64,000 bases of DNA from Hyaloscypha bicolor E (lineage: Eukaryota > Ascomycota > Leotiomycetes > Helotiales > Hyaloscyphaceae), in assembly GCF_002865645.1 (NCBI RefSeq), contig NW_020194685.1:2133363-2197362 (forward strand). The letters run 5' to 3'. Below are positions 25,690-41,089 of this stretch, piece after piece. The notes beneath the pieces were generated by a model. That model was not told the origin of the DNA. It worked only from the letters and a program-made list of their open reading frames with translations, and made no database searches. Position numbers and translations under genes: made by a program. Position 1 is the stretch's first letter. Every line of letters starts with the position of its first letter.

Positions 25690-25850
25690 ATTAAGAACTT
25701 TTACTAGTTACTAGTTATTATATTTATTTTCCTATCCTATATATTTTACTAAATACTTAATATAGTTTCGTTTATTATACTTTATTATTCTTTTATTTAT
25801 AATATATTTGAGCTCCTAACTTTACTAGTTTTTATTATTATCCTAAATAC
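25690..25850 (-). pseudogene. Chromodomain remnant of outer gypsy pol
   Basis: On the minus strand the segment reads IINKRIIKYNKRNYIKYLVK followed by YIG and, after stops, an NILELV block. Its spacing matches the chromodomain found at the C-terminus of chromovirus integrases. RIP stops sit where Trp or Gln codons are expected. Confidence 0.6.
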
Positions 25851-28800
25851 CCTTTACTAGTTCTTTTTCTTGAATTAACTCTCGTCTATATAAGTCTTTA
25901 CCTTTTAAGGCAGGCTTTAAATAAGTAATAGAGATTATAGGATATATTTTCTATTATTAAGGAAGTTCTAATTTATATATTAATTTTCTAACTTAATAAA
26001 GTATTTTAAAAGATTTCGTTTATTATTTTATTAGTTTTCTATTCAGGTAACCTAGAAAGTAATATTCCCTATATAGTTTTAAGTAAATAAGGTTTCTAAT
26101 ATCTATTATAATTAGCTTATACTTTATATTATAGTATTATTTAGTAATATTATTAGTAAAGTCTATAGTAATTTATATATTATATTATTATAATTTTCGG
26201 ATTATATTAGATAATTCATTTTCGGTATTATTTACTAGAAGAAATAGATTTATAGCTAAGTAGAAGCTACTAATATACTCGTTTAATAATATTTATTTAT
26301 AGATATTATATTATTAATATAAGAAGTTTTGTTTTTAAGTAATAAAATATACTTTTTTAGAAGTTAGAAACAAATTTGCGATTTTTATTAGAAATTATTT
26401 CTTATAAAATACCCTAATTAAATAATAGCTAAAGAATTATATAAATTATAGCCTAGTTTTTAGCTAAATATATATTATATTCTGAAATAAATAATATTTT
26501 CTTGCTTGTCTTATAAAATTATATTATTATATAATTAAAAAAGTTATATTTATTAATTTTCTATAGGCTAATTACTAGAATTATTAGTAATACTATTATA
26601 AAATTCATAGTAATAATATAATATAGAACTGAAATTATCTTAATTAATTATAATTTACTATATAGACATTTCCTAAATATTTAATTAAGTAAGTATATAG
26701 AATAGTAAAAGATATATTCTTTGAGTTATTTTTTAAGCCAAGTAATATAAAATTTATCTAGTTTATAAAGTATTCTTTTTATACTAAAATAGAAATAGTT
26801 ATGGGCTATACTAATTACTTTATTAGTAATTACTTTAGGAATATATAAATAGAGGCGGGTATTAATAATATAATATAAGAATTCGTTTTTAATATAAAAT
26901 ATTATATATTTTTTTTATTTATTCCGGGAAGGGATTTCTTTTTAAGATATTCAGAAATCGGAATATATATATAAACTTTAGGTTAGTTTATAATTCTTTA
27001 ATTTATTTTATTTTAAAGTCAGGATATATAATAGTTTCTATTATAAATAGAATATATTCCAGTTTATTATTTACTGAGATATTTTATTATTCTATAGCCT
27101 TTAATTATAAGAATATATCCGGAATAATATTTAGCCTATTCGAATAATATCTAATATTTAGATTAAATTAGAATAAGTAAATAGAAATATATACTAGTCT
27201 TATATTTGTTTTAGAAATATTAGAAGTATTTAAATTCATTTATTTATATATATCTCTTATTAATATATAGTTAGTAAGAATAATAATGAAATAATTACTA
27301 AATTAAATTATTAGGTAAAGCTTCTAATAGGCCTATACTAGTCCTATAACTTCTAGTTTAGTAATATAGTAATACTTTTCTATAGTACTTAATAGCTTAT
27401 TTATAAATATTACTAGTTATATATATTTAGCTAATAGCTTAGTAGTTATTTTTATTAGTTAAATACTTAATATAAAATAGAAAACTATAATTATAAAGCC
27501 TTATTTTATTAAAGTATCTAGATTAAGAAATAGAATCTTTTCTAAAGAGAAATATATTAGAAATCTCGGCTTTATTAGTATTTTCTAAAGAACTTTAAAG
27601 GCCTTCTCTTCTATAAATATAGATATATAAATAGTTTTAGTAATATAGTTATAATATTTTCTTCTTATTACTTCTATTTCTCTTTCTATTTCGAGTAATA
27701 CTATTTTTCGTTACTATATTAGCTTAGTAAATATAATTATACTAATATATATTTCTAGTACTTTTAAGGTTATTAGGAACTTAATATTCTTAAATACTAT
27801 AACTTTATTTTTAGTTATTAATATATTTAGGGTATTAATAAGATAACTAAGTAATTTTAAAGTATATTTAATAAATGACTTTTTTATAAAAAAGAAAAGT
27901 TAAAGCTTAGAGAATAATTAAAGAATAGTTTTCAAGTAATAAATATACTATTCTATTATATCTAAGAAAATAATATTATTATTAATAAAGTTTTATATAA
28001 AGTAGGTATATATTTATAGCTACTTATTTATAAAGTACTATATATATTAGACTAAATTACGGAAATTTATTAGAATAATATTTGACTATTCTAGCTTTCT
28101 ATAACTAATTACTATAAAGTAGTTATAATATTCTTTAGTAATAAGAAATTAGTAAAAGAACTATAAGCTATTTATAATAAATATAGCCTTTTTTCCTTAA
28201 AATATATTAATAAGATTAGACTATAGGAATATATAATAAATATTCGGAACTATAAGCTTATTTATAACTTATAGGTTAATAACTAAGTATTTCTTAATAG
28301 TAATAAATACTAGTACTATAAAGAAGATTAGTTTTATAATATATTTTATTTTATTTCTTTTCTATAAATTATTAAAAATATAGTTAATAATAGCTTTATA
28401 TTTAATATTAATAAGAAACTTCTTTTATATAATTCATTTATTTTACTAGCTTTCTATAAGTAATATTCTTATATAATCTTCCTATAATATATTAATAGGG
28501 CTATAATCTAACTAATATTTCTAGTAATAGCTAATGAGATTATATAATACTATTATTATATTAGAGTTAATATTATAAATATAAATACTATTTTTATATA
28601 TAATCTTAGAAATATTCTCTGGCTTATTAATACTAAAGTTATATTATTATTATCTCTAGAATAATTTCTCGTTATTACTAGGGTTATTAGAAGATTTCTT
28701 TATCTAATATTCTATATATCTATTATTATAAGTATCTTTTATTATATAGAATACTTATTTCTTTATATTTCTTAACTTTTCGAGTTTTATATTCGGGAAT

Positions 28801-29900
28801 ATTATTTTTATTATATTAGAGTTATTAGTTATATTTATAAAGTTTATATAGTTAAGAATATTATCCTATACTTCTATATAATAACTTTTAAAGAAATATA
28901 TTCTATTTACTAGAACTAGTATATTATAGTTAATTCTAGGGAAATAGTTAATTACTATAATATTTATATCGAGATCTTTATATATTCTAATAGTAAATAT
29001 TAAGTCTCAATAATTAATAATAAATAATATTTACCAAAGGAACTTTATATTAAGTAATAAACCGGGTTCTAGCTAAGTTATTACCCAGGCTATAATAAAG
29101 ATCTTACTAAGTTATTCTTTTCCGTCTAGCTCGCCTATAATATATATAAGGAAAATTATATATTTTATTAATATAGATTTACTTATAATATTCTTAAAAA
29201 ATATCTTTTATAAATTATTATATATTACTTTTATATAGTTTTTTAACTAGTTCTCTCTAATAACTAGCCGGATATAGCTAGTATTAATATAATATAACTT
29301 TTCTATTTAATTTAATAAGAATTAGGTTAGTAGTTTTATATAGATATATATAATATAATTATTTTTATTATTATATTTATATAGCTCTATTTCAATAATA
29401 TTAAGGCCCGTTAGAATTAATAAAGTCTTTATTATTTACTTATTATAAGTATTAGTAAAGATATATTTAAATATTTTTATTTAAAATAAAAAGATTTCTT
29501 TATACTTTTTATAAATATATAGATTAATTATATTAGTTATAGCTAAATAGCTAGTATCTTATAATTTATTTCTATTATTATTAGGGAAATATAAATATAT
29601 AAACTCTTTTATTATAATATAGCCGCTTTCTTCTAATTCTCTATTATATTTTATATTATAATTCTCCGGGATATTAATATAGTCCGATTTATAATTAGTT
29701 CTTTCTTTATACTAGTAATATCTATAATATTATCTTATATATTCTTGCTTAAAATATAATTCTTTAAAGTAAGCCCGAGGGTTTCTTTAGTTATTTCTAT
29801 AAAATACTATAAGTAGGTTATAGGACCGGATTAGTAATAGTAGTTTATTCTATTTATTATTAGTATTACTATATACTAGTTCTTGCGGCTTCTATATTTA

Positions 29901-29983
29901 CTATAGCCGAGTCTATTACTATAGCCGAGTCTATTACTATAGCCGAGTCTATTACTATAGCTAAGTCTATTACTATAGCCGGG
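29901..29983. repeat. 18-bp tandem repeat, 4.6 copies
   Basis: Unit CTATAGCCGAGTCTATTA. On the minus strand it encodes a repeating six-residue unit (IDSAIV), so it was probably an in-frame repeat within gag of the outer gypsy element. One unit carries a transition (GCCGAG to GCTAAG). Confidence 0.92.
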
Positions 29984-31019
29984 AAATAAAGAATTAGAAG
30001 CCGGAGTTTTAATATTAGTTATTATATCTCTAGTTTCCTTAAGAATTAGTACTTTTATAATTAAAGTATAATAGCCTTTATATATAGCAGGTATATATTC
30101 TTATTACTAGTATATTATACTATATTTCCTACTTTATTACTAGATTCTTTAGCTATTCTAATATTATAGTTTTTTTATCTAGAGTTATAATTTATAATTA
30201 GAATTTGGGGTTTAGATTATTATAAATATAAGATAGCTACTAGTATGGCTTTTCTATTTCTGCTATCTTAGTATATCTTGGCCTTTTATAGTATTATTCT
30301 ATATATAAATCTTTATAAAGAGTTTTTTTATTATTATTAGTATAGTGTTCTTAAACTAGTTAATAAGGGCCTTAGCCTAAACTTTAATACTTTCTAGTAT
30401 AAAGCGAAATATAAGTCAAGTAGTCTTTTTAATTTCTTTTATATATTACTATTATATAATATTTTAGAGATAGAAATATAGGTTTTTTCGAATAATTATA
30501 TTTCTTTCTTCTTATATATTAAACTTAAATAAGTTAATAAAAAAAATGTTTTTTTATATTATAGCCTTATTCTAATATTTATAATTAATCTTATCTAGTA
30601 ATATAGGATTAAAAAATCCGATATTTTCTAGTAACTAATATATAGAAATACTACTAGTATTTACTTAGCTAAAATTATTACTAAATCCAAAAGTAAAATT
30701 ATTCTAACCGAGATTATTTTAACTAATATTATTCTAACTAAAAGAGCTTTATTTATTTAATCTAAGGCTATTAGCTTCTCCTAAACCAATTCCTGTATTT
30801 GCTTATTTTTATTATTACTATTTATTTCGGGTATCTAGAATAATATTAATTAAGCTTATAATTTCAGATATTATTTTAGGTAATAGTAAGAGTTACTTGT
30901 CTTACTAGATACTAGTATCCTTTCCTGCTTATATCTCGTCTAGTATATTAGTTCTTTATTATATTTCTTCTATAATATTACTTAATAATATAGATTTGAC
31001 TTATTAATTACTAGAATAA

Positions 31020-31321
31020 TATAGTACGGCAGGCCGTACTCGTCGAAAATTATATTATTTTAGTAGTTTTGAGGTTTAGGTTATATAGTAAAGGCCGTGG
31101 CCTTTTATATGTAACTTGCGGAAATCATATAAGAAAGCTAGTTTTTCTATAAACTTAGAGAAGAATCCTTTATAAGTATTTAATTAATTAAGCTTTTATA
31201 TACTATATATTATTTATGTTTTACTATTTACACTTTTGATTTATTATTTTACTATTAAGTTACGTTTTGTGCTCTGGTATACTTTATATGGGTTTTTGTC
31301 TTATTATAGTTTCCCTCTTAT
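31020..31321 (+). repeat. 5' LTR of inner element
   Basis: 302 bp. It aligns without gaps to 43835-44136 where I compared it (both ends). It keeps more G/C than the 3' copy: where this LTR has the GC-rich block at 31027-31041, the 3' copy shows only transitions to A/T. An inverted solo copy lies at 56025-56306. Confidence 0.88.
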
Positions 31322-34300
31322 ATATTTTATAATAAGTAATATAGGAAGGATAGAAACTTTATAATTAAGGTAATACTTTTATAAAGTTCTGAGGGGTATT
31401 TATAAGGCGGATTATTAGCTTAGTAAGTTAGGAGAGAAAAGGGCTATTATAATACCTTAAGCCTAAGGCCAAAATATTAAGGATATATAAGTATTAATCT
31501 TAGTATCTTATATTAATTTCCGATATATCTAGTAACTTGAATACAGGTTAGCCGCAAGATATAGTTACTAGTATAGTATATAGGAGTAGTAGAAATAGAG
31601 ACTAATTATAAAAGGAAAAGAAGTAAAGGAAATAGAATAAGAAATATTATACTAAGATAGTATAAGTTAGACCTTAGTTAAAATCAGACTTTAGTATTTA
31701 GAAATAAAGTTATATTATTAATTTATATATTATTTTTAGTTATAGTAAAAGCCGGAATTAAAGTAGCTTTAATTTTAGTAATAAAGCTTGCTTCTAAGTC
31801 CGAAAAAGATATCTAAAAGAGAGAATATTCTTAAATTTAAGTAAAATAGTAAACTAGAATCGGAAATAAGAATTAAAAAGAAATCGGAAATAAGAAATTA
31901 TATAAATAAACTAGAGAAGTTTCTAGAGAAAGAAATAGATATTAAGTAGAGAAAGAAAAAAGAATTCAGAAAAGTTAGAAAAATTAGTAAAATCATATTT
32001 ATTATTTTTATTATTATCTTTAATAATATTAATAAATATATTTAGTTCGGCGAAATTAAGGGAAAATACTATAGGTATTAAGCTAAAGAAATAGGAAAGA
32101 AAGTATAAGTAATAGAAATAAGACTAGAAAAGCTACTATTTTATTATTACTAATATTAAAACTTGAATCTTAACTATATCTATTATTATTAACCGGTTTC
32201 TTTCTAATTCTGGTTCCTAAACTAAAAGATATACTTAAACGAGAAGTTAGTTTTTTAAGAACCTTATTAGTAGAAGTTCCAGATATAGAAACTTTATAAT
32301 TAACTATAAAAGAAATTATTAAGATTAATATAGCTAAGAATAAGTATATACTAGTACCGGATTTAAACCTATTACTTATAGGAGCTCCTAAAATACTATA
32401 GTTTTAAGGAAGTAATATTTTTATATTTTTGAAATAATATATAAATATATATAAGAACTATTATATTTCTAATAATACTAAAAGAAAAAGAATTATTTAT
32501 TATATCTCTCTTATTTATAAGAATTAGATTAAGGCTATACCGGAGTATTATACTAATAATCCGGGAGATTACTAGGAAACTAAGTTCTTTGAGGCCTTAC
32601 TAAAGGAATTCCGAGAATATAACTAGGAAATATTTAAAATTAGCTATAACTTTCTTAATTAGATTATTATATAAGCCCAGAATAAAGAAATCTTGTCTAA
32701 GTCTTATATTAATATATTTAATAGAGTATTAAAGAAGTTACTAAAGAGAAAAGAAATAAATAAAATTACTTAGTACCGAGAATTTATAAGGAAATTATCT
32801 ATTCTAGTAAAAAATTACATTCTTAAGGATATAAACTTTGAGCCTATAGACGTTTTTACTTATAAATATAGTAAGATATATAAGAAGATAGTAATATTTT
32901 ATTAGTATAAAAAGAAGAAATATCGTTTTAATATTACTAATAACCTAGATATATCTAGACTTAGATAAGAATACTTAAATATAATAGTCTATAATATAGT
33001 TCCTAAACCAGAAAATAATTATTTCTTACCGGTTCCTTCTATTATATTTCCTAAAGCTATTATAGGTATAAATAAAAGAAGAACCTAGCCTATAGCTAAT
33101 TATATAAAACCTACTAAAAGTAATAAACCTAAAAGAGATAATATTAACTAGCTAATAAAGAGTCTAGAAAAACTATTTATTATTATCGTAACTCAAGAGA
33201 ACTTATAGAAATAACTTAATATAGCCGCTATTATAATTTAAGAGGATATTTATAGCCTATTTATATAGCCTAGCTAACTATAGTAAGTATAATAGTATTA
33301 ATAGCCTAGTAAATATAATTTAAGTTTTTGGGGAAAATATACTAAAAGTTATAGTAAAGATTATAGAGAATACTATAATAGCTATAGTAATTAAGCTAGA
33401 ATAGGTAAAGAGTCTAGATAACTATATTCTAGAGAAAGTTAGTCTTAAATATAATTAGAAAATACTATTCAAGTTAATATAGCCTATAGTATAGACCTAG
33501 AACCGAAAAAATAAATTTACTATAAGTACTATAATAGGAATAATAATAATAATATTAATCTAGAATATATTTATATTTCTTGGTTTTATTACTTACTAAT
33601 AGAAGAACTTATAAACCGTAAATATATTTACTAATTTAATAGAAAATAATATAAAGGGCTATTTAAGCCTAGATAAGAAAGTATTTCCTTTTTCCTTACT
33701 AATAAGTACTAGTAGTTTAATTAAATTATTTCTTAAGTCTAAAGAAGAGAATTTAACTATAATTTAAATACTTGATCTAAAAATATCTAGAGATTAATAG
33801 GGGATACCTAGTTTACTAGGCAAGAAAGAGAAAAGGAAACTAGCTAACTGGAATCTATATATAAAAGTAAGTAAATTATATCTAGGGAATCTAAATAGCC
33901 GCTATGCTTTAGAGGAAATTATATTAGAATTACTAATATTTCAGGTTCTGGAATTAATAAATAGTACTAAGATTTAGTTATAAATAGTATTTTTATTAAT
34001 ATTATAATAGGTTTCTTATTAAGAAAAAAAGGAAAAGAAATAGAAATAGCTAAAGAGGTTTTCTAAAGATAAGCTAGAGCAGAAAAGAAGCTATCCTATA
34101 TAAGAGGCCAGAAAAATACTATTTTAAGAAGTAATAAATAAGGGAATAGCCTAGCTAAGAATATGGATATTAATACTTCCGGAAATAAATAAGACAAATT
34201 AGAGACCTAATATACTTTTAATTATAATAAGTATAAAATTCCTAAAATTAATAATATTCTAATAAGACTACTAAAAAAAGTAATTATCCTACTTTTAAAG

Positions 34301-37300
34301 ACTTAAAAGGAAATAAGAATATTTATTAATATCTTAAAAACGCCAGATTTAGCTATTATATTTTAGAACTAATAAATTAAGAATAATACTTCTTATCTTA
34401 CTATCTAATAAATAGGAAATACTATTATATTAAGTATAGTTAGATATACTAGGAAATCTGCGGAACTAGTAGCTATAGCTTATATAATAGATAGAATATT
34501 TAAAGAATTAGAAATACTAGTTTAGATATCTAATACTAATAGAATTATTTAATTTAAAAATAATAGTATTAATATTCGGATATTACTAGTTTATAAATAT
34601 ATTATATAAGCTTTATATCTCTAGTTTATATTTCGAGAACCTTAAGGAAGTATTAAATATAAAGGAATAATTAATACTAGAGCTAAAGTTAATATTTTTT
34701 CCGAAAAGATCTCTAGAAATATTAGTAAAGTAATATATAATACTATAGATTATTAAATATCTATTATTACTAGGGCAGAATTTGGATTTATAGAAATAGT
34801 AAAGCTTAGAGTTAAGGTTATAGATAGAATAGGATATAAAGATATATTTTTCCTAATTAAAGGAATTCTAAAAATCCTATTTAATTAATTATTCTTAGTA
34901 AAAATAAAAATAAATATTATATATAAAAATAATAGTTTATAGGATAAAAGATTTACTAATCCTAAAAATAATTAGAATACCTATATTATTATAATTATTT
35001 CATTTTTAAAGAATACTAGGAAATAGAAAAAAGTAATAGTTTAAGAGTACTAAGCTCTTAAAATTAAGGAATTAAGTAATATAGAATAGGAAACTAAAGA
35101 TAAAGAGAAAAAATAAAGCCTAATATTATAACTAGTAATAATATTAGGGGAAATAGGAAAATACCGGAATTTCCTATAAATTCTTTTATTTTAAGTTTAG
35201 GAATTTAGGAAATTAATAATATTTTTAGAGAAACTAAAATAGAAAAGGCTCTAATTAGAGTATTATTAAGAATAATTCCGGAATTAATAGAAAAAAAAAT
35301 AAAAAGAATATTAAGTAAAGATATTTCTAAAAAAGAAATAAAATAGTATTTCCTAATAATAAAGAAATATATTTCTAAAGCTAAGAAATATTAAATTTAA
35401 GACTAGAAAGAATTCTGGAATATATAGGAGCTTAAGAAAGATATATTAAAATACTAGACAAAAAGGCACTCTTTATACCTAACTAGAAAGAAGCTAAATA
35501 AGAAGATTATAAATTCCAGAGATTAGATAAAAAAAAGTACTAGAGAAAATAGCTATAGCTTTTAAAGAAAAAAATAATAACTATAGTTTATTTCTAGTTA
35601 CGGGAATATATAAAATAAAAAATAAGAAGATTTAACTAGTAAATACTAATAATAGAACTAGAGAAGGCCCTAATAAATATCCGAACTAGTTTAAGAGATC
35701 TAAAGCTAGAAAATACCTATAGAAATATATTAGGAAATATAAGAACTATTTTTTACTAAGGATATTAGCTATTCTAAGAGATTTATAACTTACTTCGGAA
35801 TATTTTAAATAATTAGATATTAGTAACTGGCTCTAGGAAAAGAAACTAGCTATATTTTAAGAATTAATAATTAATTAAGAAAATATAATTATATTTAATT
35901 AGAAAGAAATAGGAAAAGTTTATAAGAATATTAGCCTATTTATTCTAATTAAAACTATTAAGTATAAAGTCTAGTAAGAGAAGAATTTCCTATATCCTAA
36001 AACTCTAGTACTAGTAATAGTAAAAATACTATTAGAATACCTAGATTATAAAGTTTTTAAGAAATATAATAAATCTTACTAAAATCTATAGTTCTTAATT
36101 ATAAAGAAGGTTACTAGAACTTATAGACTAATTAATATTATTATAAAAATGAATTTAGTAATCCTATAAAATACTAACTTATTTCTATTTACTAATAAGA
36201 TCTCGAAAGAATTTACTAGATATATTTATATTTCTCTAATTAATTTCTTTTCTAGATATAATTAACTTATACTAGATACTCGTAATAGAGATTTAACTAT
36301 ATTTATAATATTTTTAGGACTATTAAGAATAACTATATTATCTCAGGAAACTACTAATTCCGTTATATAGTTTATATAAGTTATTATAACTATTCTAGAG
36401 AATCTATTTCCCAAAATCGCTATATTATTTATTAATAATATTAGAATTAAGAAACCTTATATAAAGTATAATAAGTAGCTTATTTTACCTGGAATTTAAT
36501 ATTTTATATTTAAATACCTTTAAAACCTAGATATAATCCTAGATAAAATTAAATAAGCTAGAGCTAGTATAAAAGAAAAATCGCAGTTCTATTATAATAA
36601 TATAATTATTATTAGCTTTATTTATAGAATATTTAGAAAAAGCCTTTCAAGTTTAGGAATTACTAAGATCTTGAAATAAGAATATTATAATAATATAATT
36701 AAAGGCAAGGCATTTATTAGAATTATTATTTACTACTATATTTGAATTAAAGGCTTTATAATTATTACTAAATCTATTTATTACTTAATAAAGAAAGATA
36801 TAATATAGAACTAGGATAATAAATAAAAGCAAGCTATATAAATCTTTTAGGAAAAGCTTATTATTATTTTAATATTCTATAAGCTATACTATAATTTATT
36901 AGAAAATTAGGGAATAATTATATTAGTAATAAATACTAGCTTAGATAAATAGGGCAGAACTTTTAGTTAATATAATAATAAAAGAAAAAAGAAAGTTATA
37001 TAATATAAGTCTAAAATCTAAAATAATATTAAATAGAAATATAATATTACTAAGAAAGAATACAGAGGGCTAATAAAATATTTATAGAAAATATAATTCT
37101 GGCTATATGGAATTTATTTTATCCTTAAACTAGATACTAATATACTTATTATATAGCTAAGTAAAGTAGTTACGGATCTTCCTAGAGCTCTAGTTATTTA
37201 CTAGCTAGTATGAATTTAGTTATTTGATTTTAAAGTCAAGTATATTAAGAGAACCAAGTATATTATTACTAATAAATTATTAAGATATCTATAATAAGAA

Positions 37301-38399
37301 AGTAATACTAAAGATAATAAGAATATTAATAAATAGTTAGTAATAGAGCTTAATACTATTAGAATAATACTTATTAGACAGAAAATTCGGATAAAGGAAG
37401 TAGTTCTAATTTAGTTATATAATATTATTTTAAGGAATTAGATTCCTAAAACCTTTATTAGATATTTAGATAATAGTATTTAGTTACTAGAGATTAATAA
37501 TTAAAGCCTTATTATATCTAGAAGCAAATTAGTAATATTAAAAAATAACAAAATTCGGAAATTATATAGTAAAGGCTATAACCTTTTATATATAACCTCT
37601 AGTAAAATAGTAAATAATAATACTAACTCTTATACTTTATTTAATAACCTAACTATTTTATTAGATTTCTTAAATAATAGCTATTCCGAATAATACTAGA
37701 ATATTATATAATACCTTATAATACTCTCTAGACCGGAAGAAATATCTAAGGCCAAGTTTTAAAAGTTAAGTAAAAAAGCTTTAAATTATAGTATAAGAGA
37801 TTAATTATTATAAAGAGTTATATCCAAAGCATATCTATCTCGATTTATTATTAATAATTAAGAATAAAGAGAAATTATTATTAAAGAGCTATATAATAAG
37901 ATTAGATATATAAGAAGAAAAAGTACTTTTTATTTAGTAGCTAGCTACTATTACTAGGAAAATTACTATAATTATATATAAAAGTATATTAATACCTATA
38001 AGGTTTATTAGTATAAGAGTAAAAGAAAATAAGAAGAAGTTCTATATCTAATAAAAGCTATATTTTTTTTTATTATCTTAGGATTAATATAATTAAATTA
38101 CTAGACTATAAAAAATATAACTCATTAGTTATTACTAGAAATAACTTCTTAGAATAGATTAAAGCTAGATCTTTAAAGAACCTAACTAGTAAGAAGATTA
38201 CTAAGTTTATTTAGGAAGAAATTATTTATAGATATAATTTATTTAGATAGCTTAAGATAAATAGTAGATCGGAATTTAAAGAAGTAGTAATTTAGGAACT
38301 TAATAAGCTAGGAATTAATAGAATTATTATTTTGGCCTATAATTCTAAAGGAAATAATATAATTAAAAAAGAATATTAACTAATTATTTAAATACTTAT

Positions 38400-41089
38400 A
38401 ATACTTATAATAGGTAAAAAGAAGCCTTAAATAGATTTATTATTATATATTCTATTTACTAATTAAGTTATTATATATAAACTAACTAGATTTACTTTTT
38501 TTTATATAATCTATAATAGGAAAGTAATACTACTTATAAAAATACGCTTTCTAACCTAAAGAATACTTAGATAAAACAAAGTCTATAATAGAGAAATACT
38601 TCTAGAAATATATATAAAGTAAATATAAATAAGAAATAAAGATATTAAAGAAGTTAGAATAAAAAAGAATAGAAAATACTAAAAAAGAAAGAAATAATTT
38701 AATATTACTTACTAGATTTATTTAAAGCCTATTTCCAAAAAGAATCTAGTTCTTATATATAATATTAAATTAATAAATTAAGATAAGTTAAGAAATATAA
38801 AGCTACTATATTACTAGCTTGGCCTATATAAAATAAGATATATAGATTAACTAAAAGAATATTATATATTAGAAGAATTTAATAGTATTATATTCCAAAA
38901 AATATATACCAGGAATTAATTTAAATAATTTATTAAAAGAAATAGATTCTAGTATTTCCCTAAAAACAAAGTTAATAATAAATATATACCTATAAATAAA
39001 TATTTTAAAATAGATATAGAACTAGAAAAAGAAATAATTATAAAGTACTATAAGCAAAATAGTATTTAGGAGATTAAGAAAGCTACTAGTATTATTATAT
39101 ATATTCTAGAATTACTAGAATTAGAGAAAGTAAAATATGTCTTTTTTATAGAAAATTAGAAAGAAGTATCTAATAATAAAAGCTTTTCTTAACCTAAAAT
39201 AAAGCTTATTACCTTTAATTCTTTATATATCTTTTGTTTTTTCCTTTTAACTAATATTTATAACTTTTAGAGAATATTATTATTAAACTATTATTCTGGA
39301 AATTAGATAAGCTTTATTATTACTTATTTCTTACTATTATCTAATTACTATTACTAGATAATATTCTTAATATATGAAATTCTATTACTAGATCTTGGGA
39401 ATTAAATATAAAGGATCTCTTTTAGTATAAAAATAAATAAGGAATTAAGAGATTACCTTATAAACTTTTAATTCCGAACTATAGTAATAGATAATAACTA
39501 TATTTGGAATTAGGGAAAAAAGAAAAAAAGAAAAAAGATCTTTTATATATGTCTTACTAAACTAGAAATCTTTTAAAGGCTTTACTTGCCTTTTTAACTA
39601 GCTATTCTTGCGGCTTATACTAGTCTAAAGCTTAACTATAATAATTATAGATCTCAATTTTAACTTGAATTACTATTATAAGTTTCCTTATAATACTCAA
39701 ATAAACTTCCTAATTAGGAGTTATATATAAACGAAATAGCTAAACTAGAAGCCCTATAAAAGGAAAGAAAAACCTTATTAAACCTAATAATTATTTCCGA
39801 AGGTATTTAATAATATATAATTCTGGGAATTTATTAGATATTAGATAAACTAGATCTGCCTATTTAAAACCTATCTTATATTAAAAAACCTATTTCCTCT
39901 TTAATATAACTATAGCTACTCTCAAAACTTATACTAAGACTTAGTTAATATATTATATATTCCTATTTTTATATAAAGAGAACTTCTTCTATATAGAATC
40001 TATTCCCTAATTAAGATACCGTTTCGTTACCGGGAACTAATTATTTCTTTAAAAAGCTAGTATAATTTACTAATTCTTACTATTAATCTATTTCTTACTA
40101 TTAAATATTATTTAAATAATTCCTATATTCTTAATATTAATTCGGAATACCTAATCTTTCTATATTCTATATTAACTTTAATATTAATTATTTCAAACTT
40201 AATAATAATACTATAAATCCTATTTATATTATTTTATAGTCCTCTTTTCTATATATTCTAATACCTTTAGTATTACCTTTAATAATATAGATATTACTTT
40301 AAAGTCCTAAATAACTAAATAGTTTTATACTATTTAAAATTAACTCTAATAAATACTAAATAAATGCAATTAGCTTTCGGAAAAGATACAAATTAGTTTT
40401 AAAAGAAATAATACCTTATTCTAAGTTATTCCTTAATCCTATTATTCTAACTTTTTTTCTATTAATATTTATTTTATATTTTCTCTAATATTTTTAGTAT
40501 ACTTATATGTCTTATCTTTTATATATTTCCTATATTATTTCCCTTTTTTTATACTATTTTTTGAATTAATAGAAATATTTCTAAATAAATAGGGAATTAG
40601 AATATACCTATATTATGAAATTTTTATTATTTTCTTTTATATTCTAATACTTTAAATACTACTATTATATTTATATTTCTATTATATTACTTTCTTATTT
40701 CTCTATTATTACTATTTAGTTTAACCTGCCTTAATTATTTCTTTAATTATATTTCCTTAAGTATATATATTTATATTCTTTTCTATAATAAAAGCCTAAT
40801 TCTATATTTTACTTTTTATAATTATTCCTAATTCGTAACTATATTACCTCAAATATATCTAATTATTATACCTATTTTCCCTATTATATATATTACTATT
40901 TCAGTTTTATTTTCTTACTAGAAAAAAAAAAACTCAAATATATATAATATATTTATATAATCTAAGATTATTCTAATTTACTTTTTATTTTAAAATATAT
41001 TTAAAAGAAATTCTTATAATCTCAAGAACCTTTAGCTTTATAACTTATAACTATTATATTAATAATATCTTTATAACCTATTAAGAATA
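38400..41089. other. Unclassified segment inside the inner element
   Basis: AT-rich RIPed DNA between the integrase remnant and the unknown coding remnant. No continuous frame is readable and composition changes to pyrimidine-rich around 39200-40900, which may mean an antisense insert. No family recognised. Confidence 0.4.
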
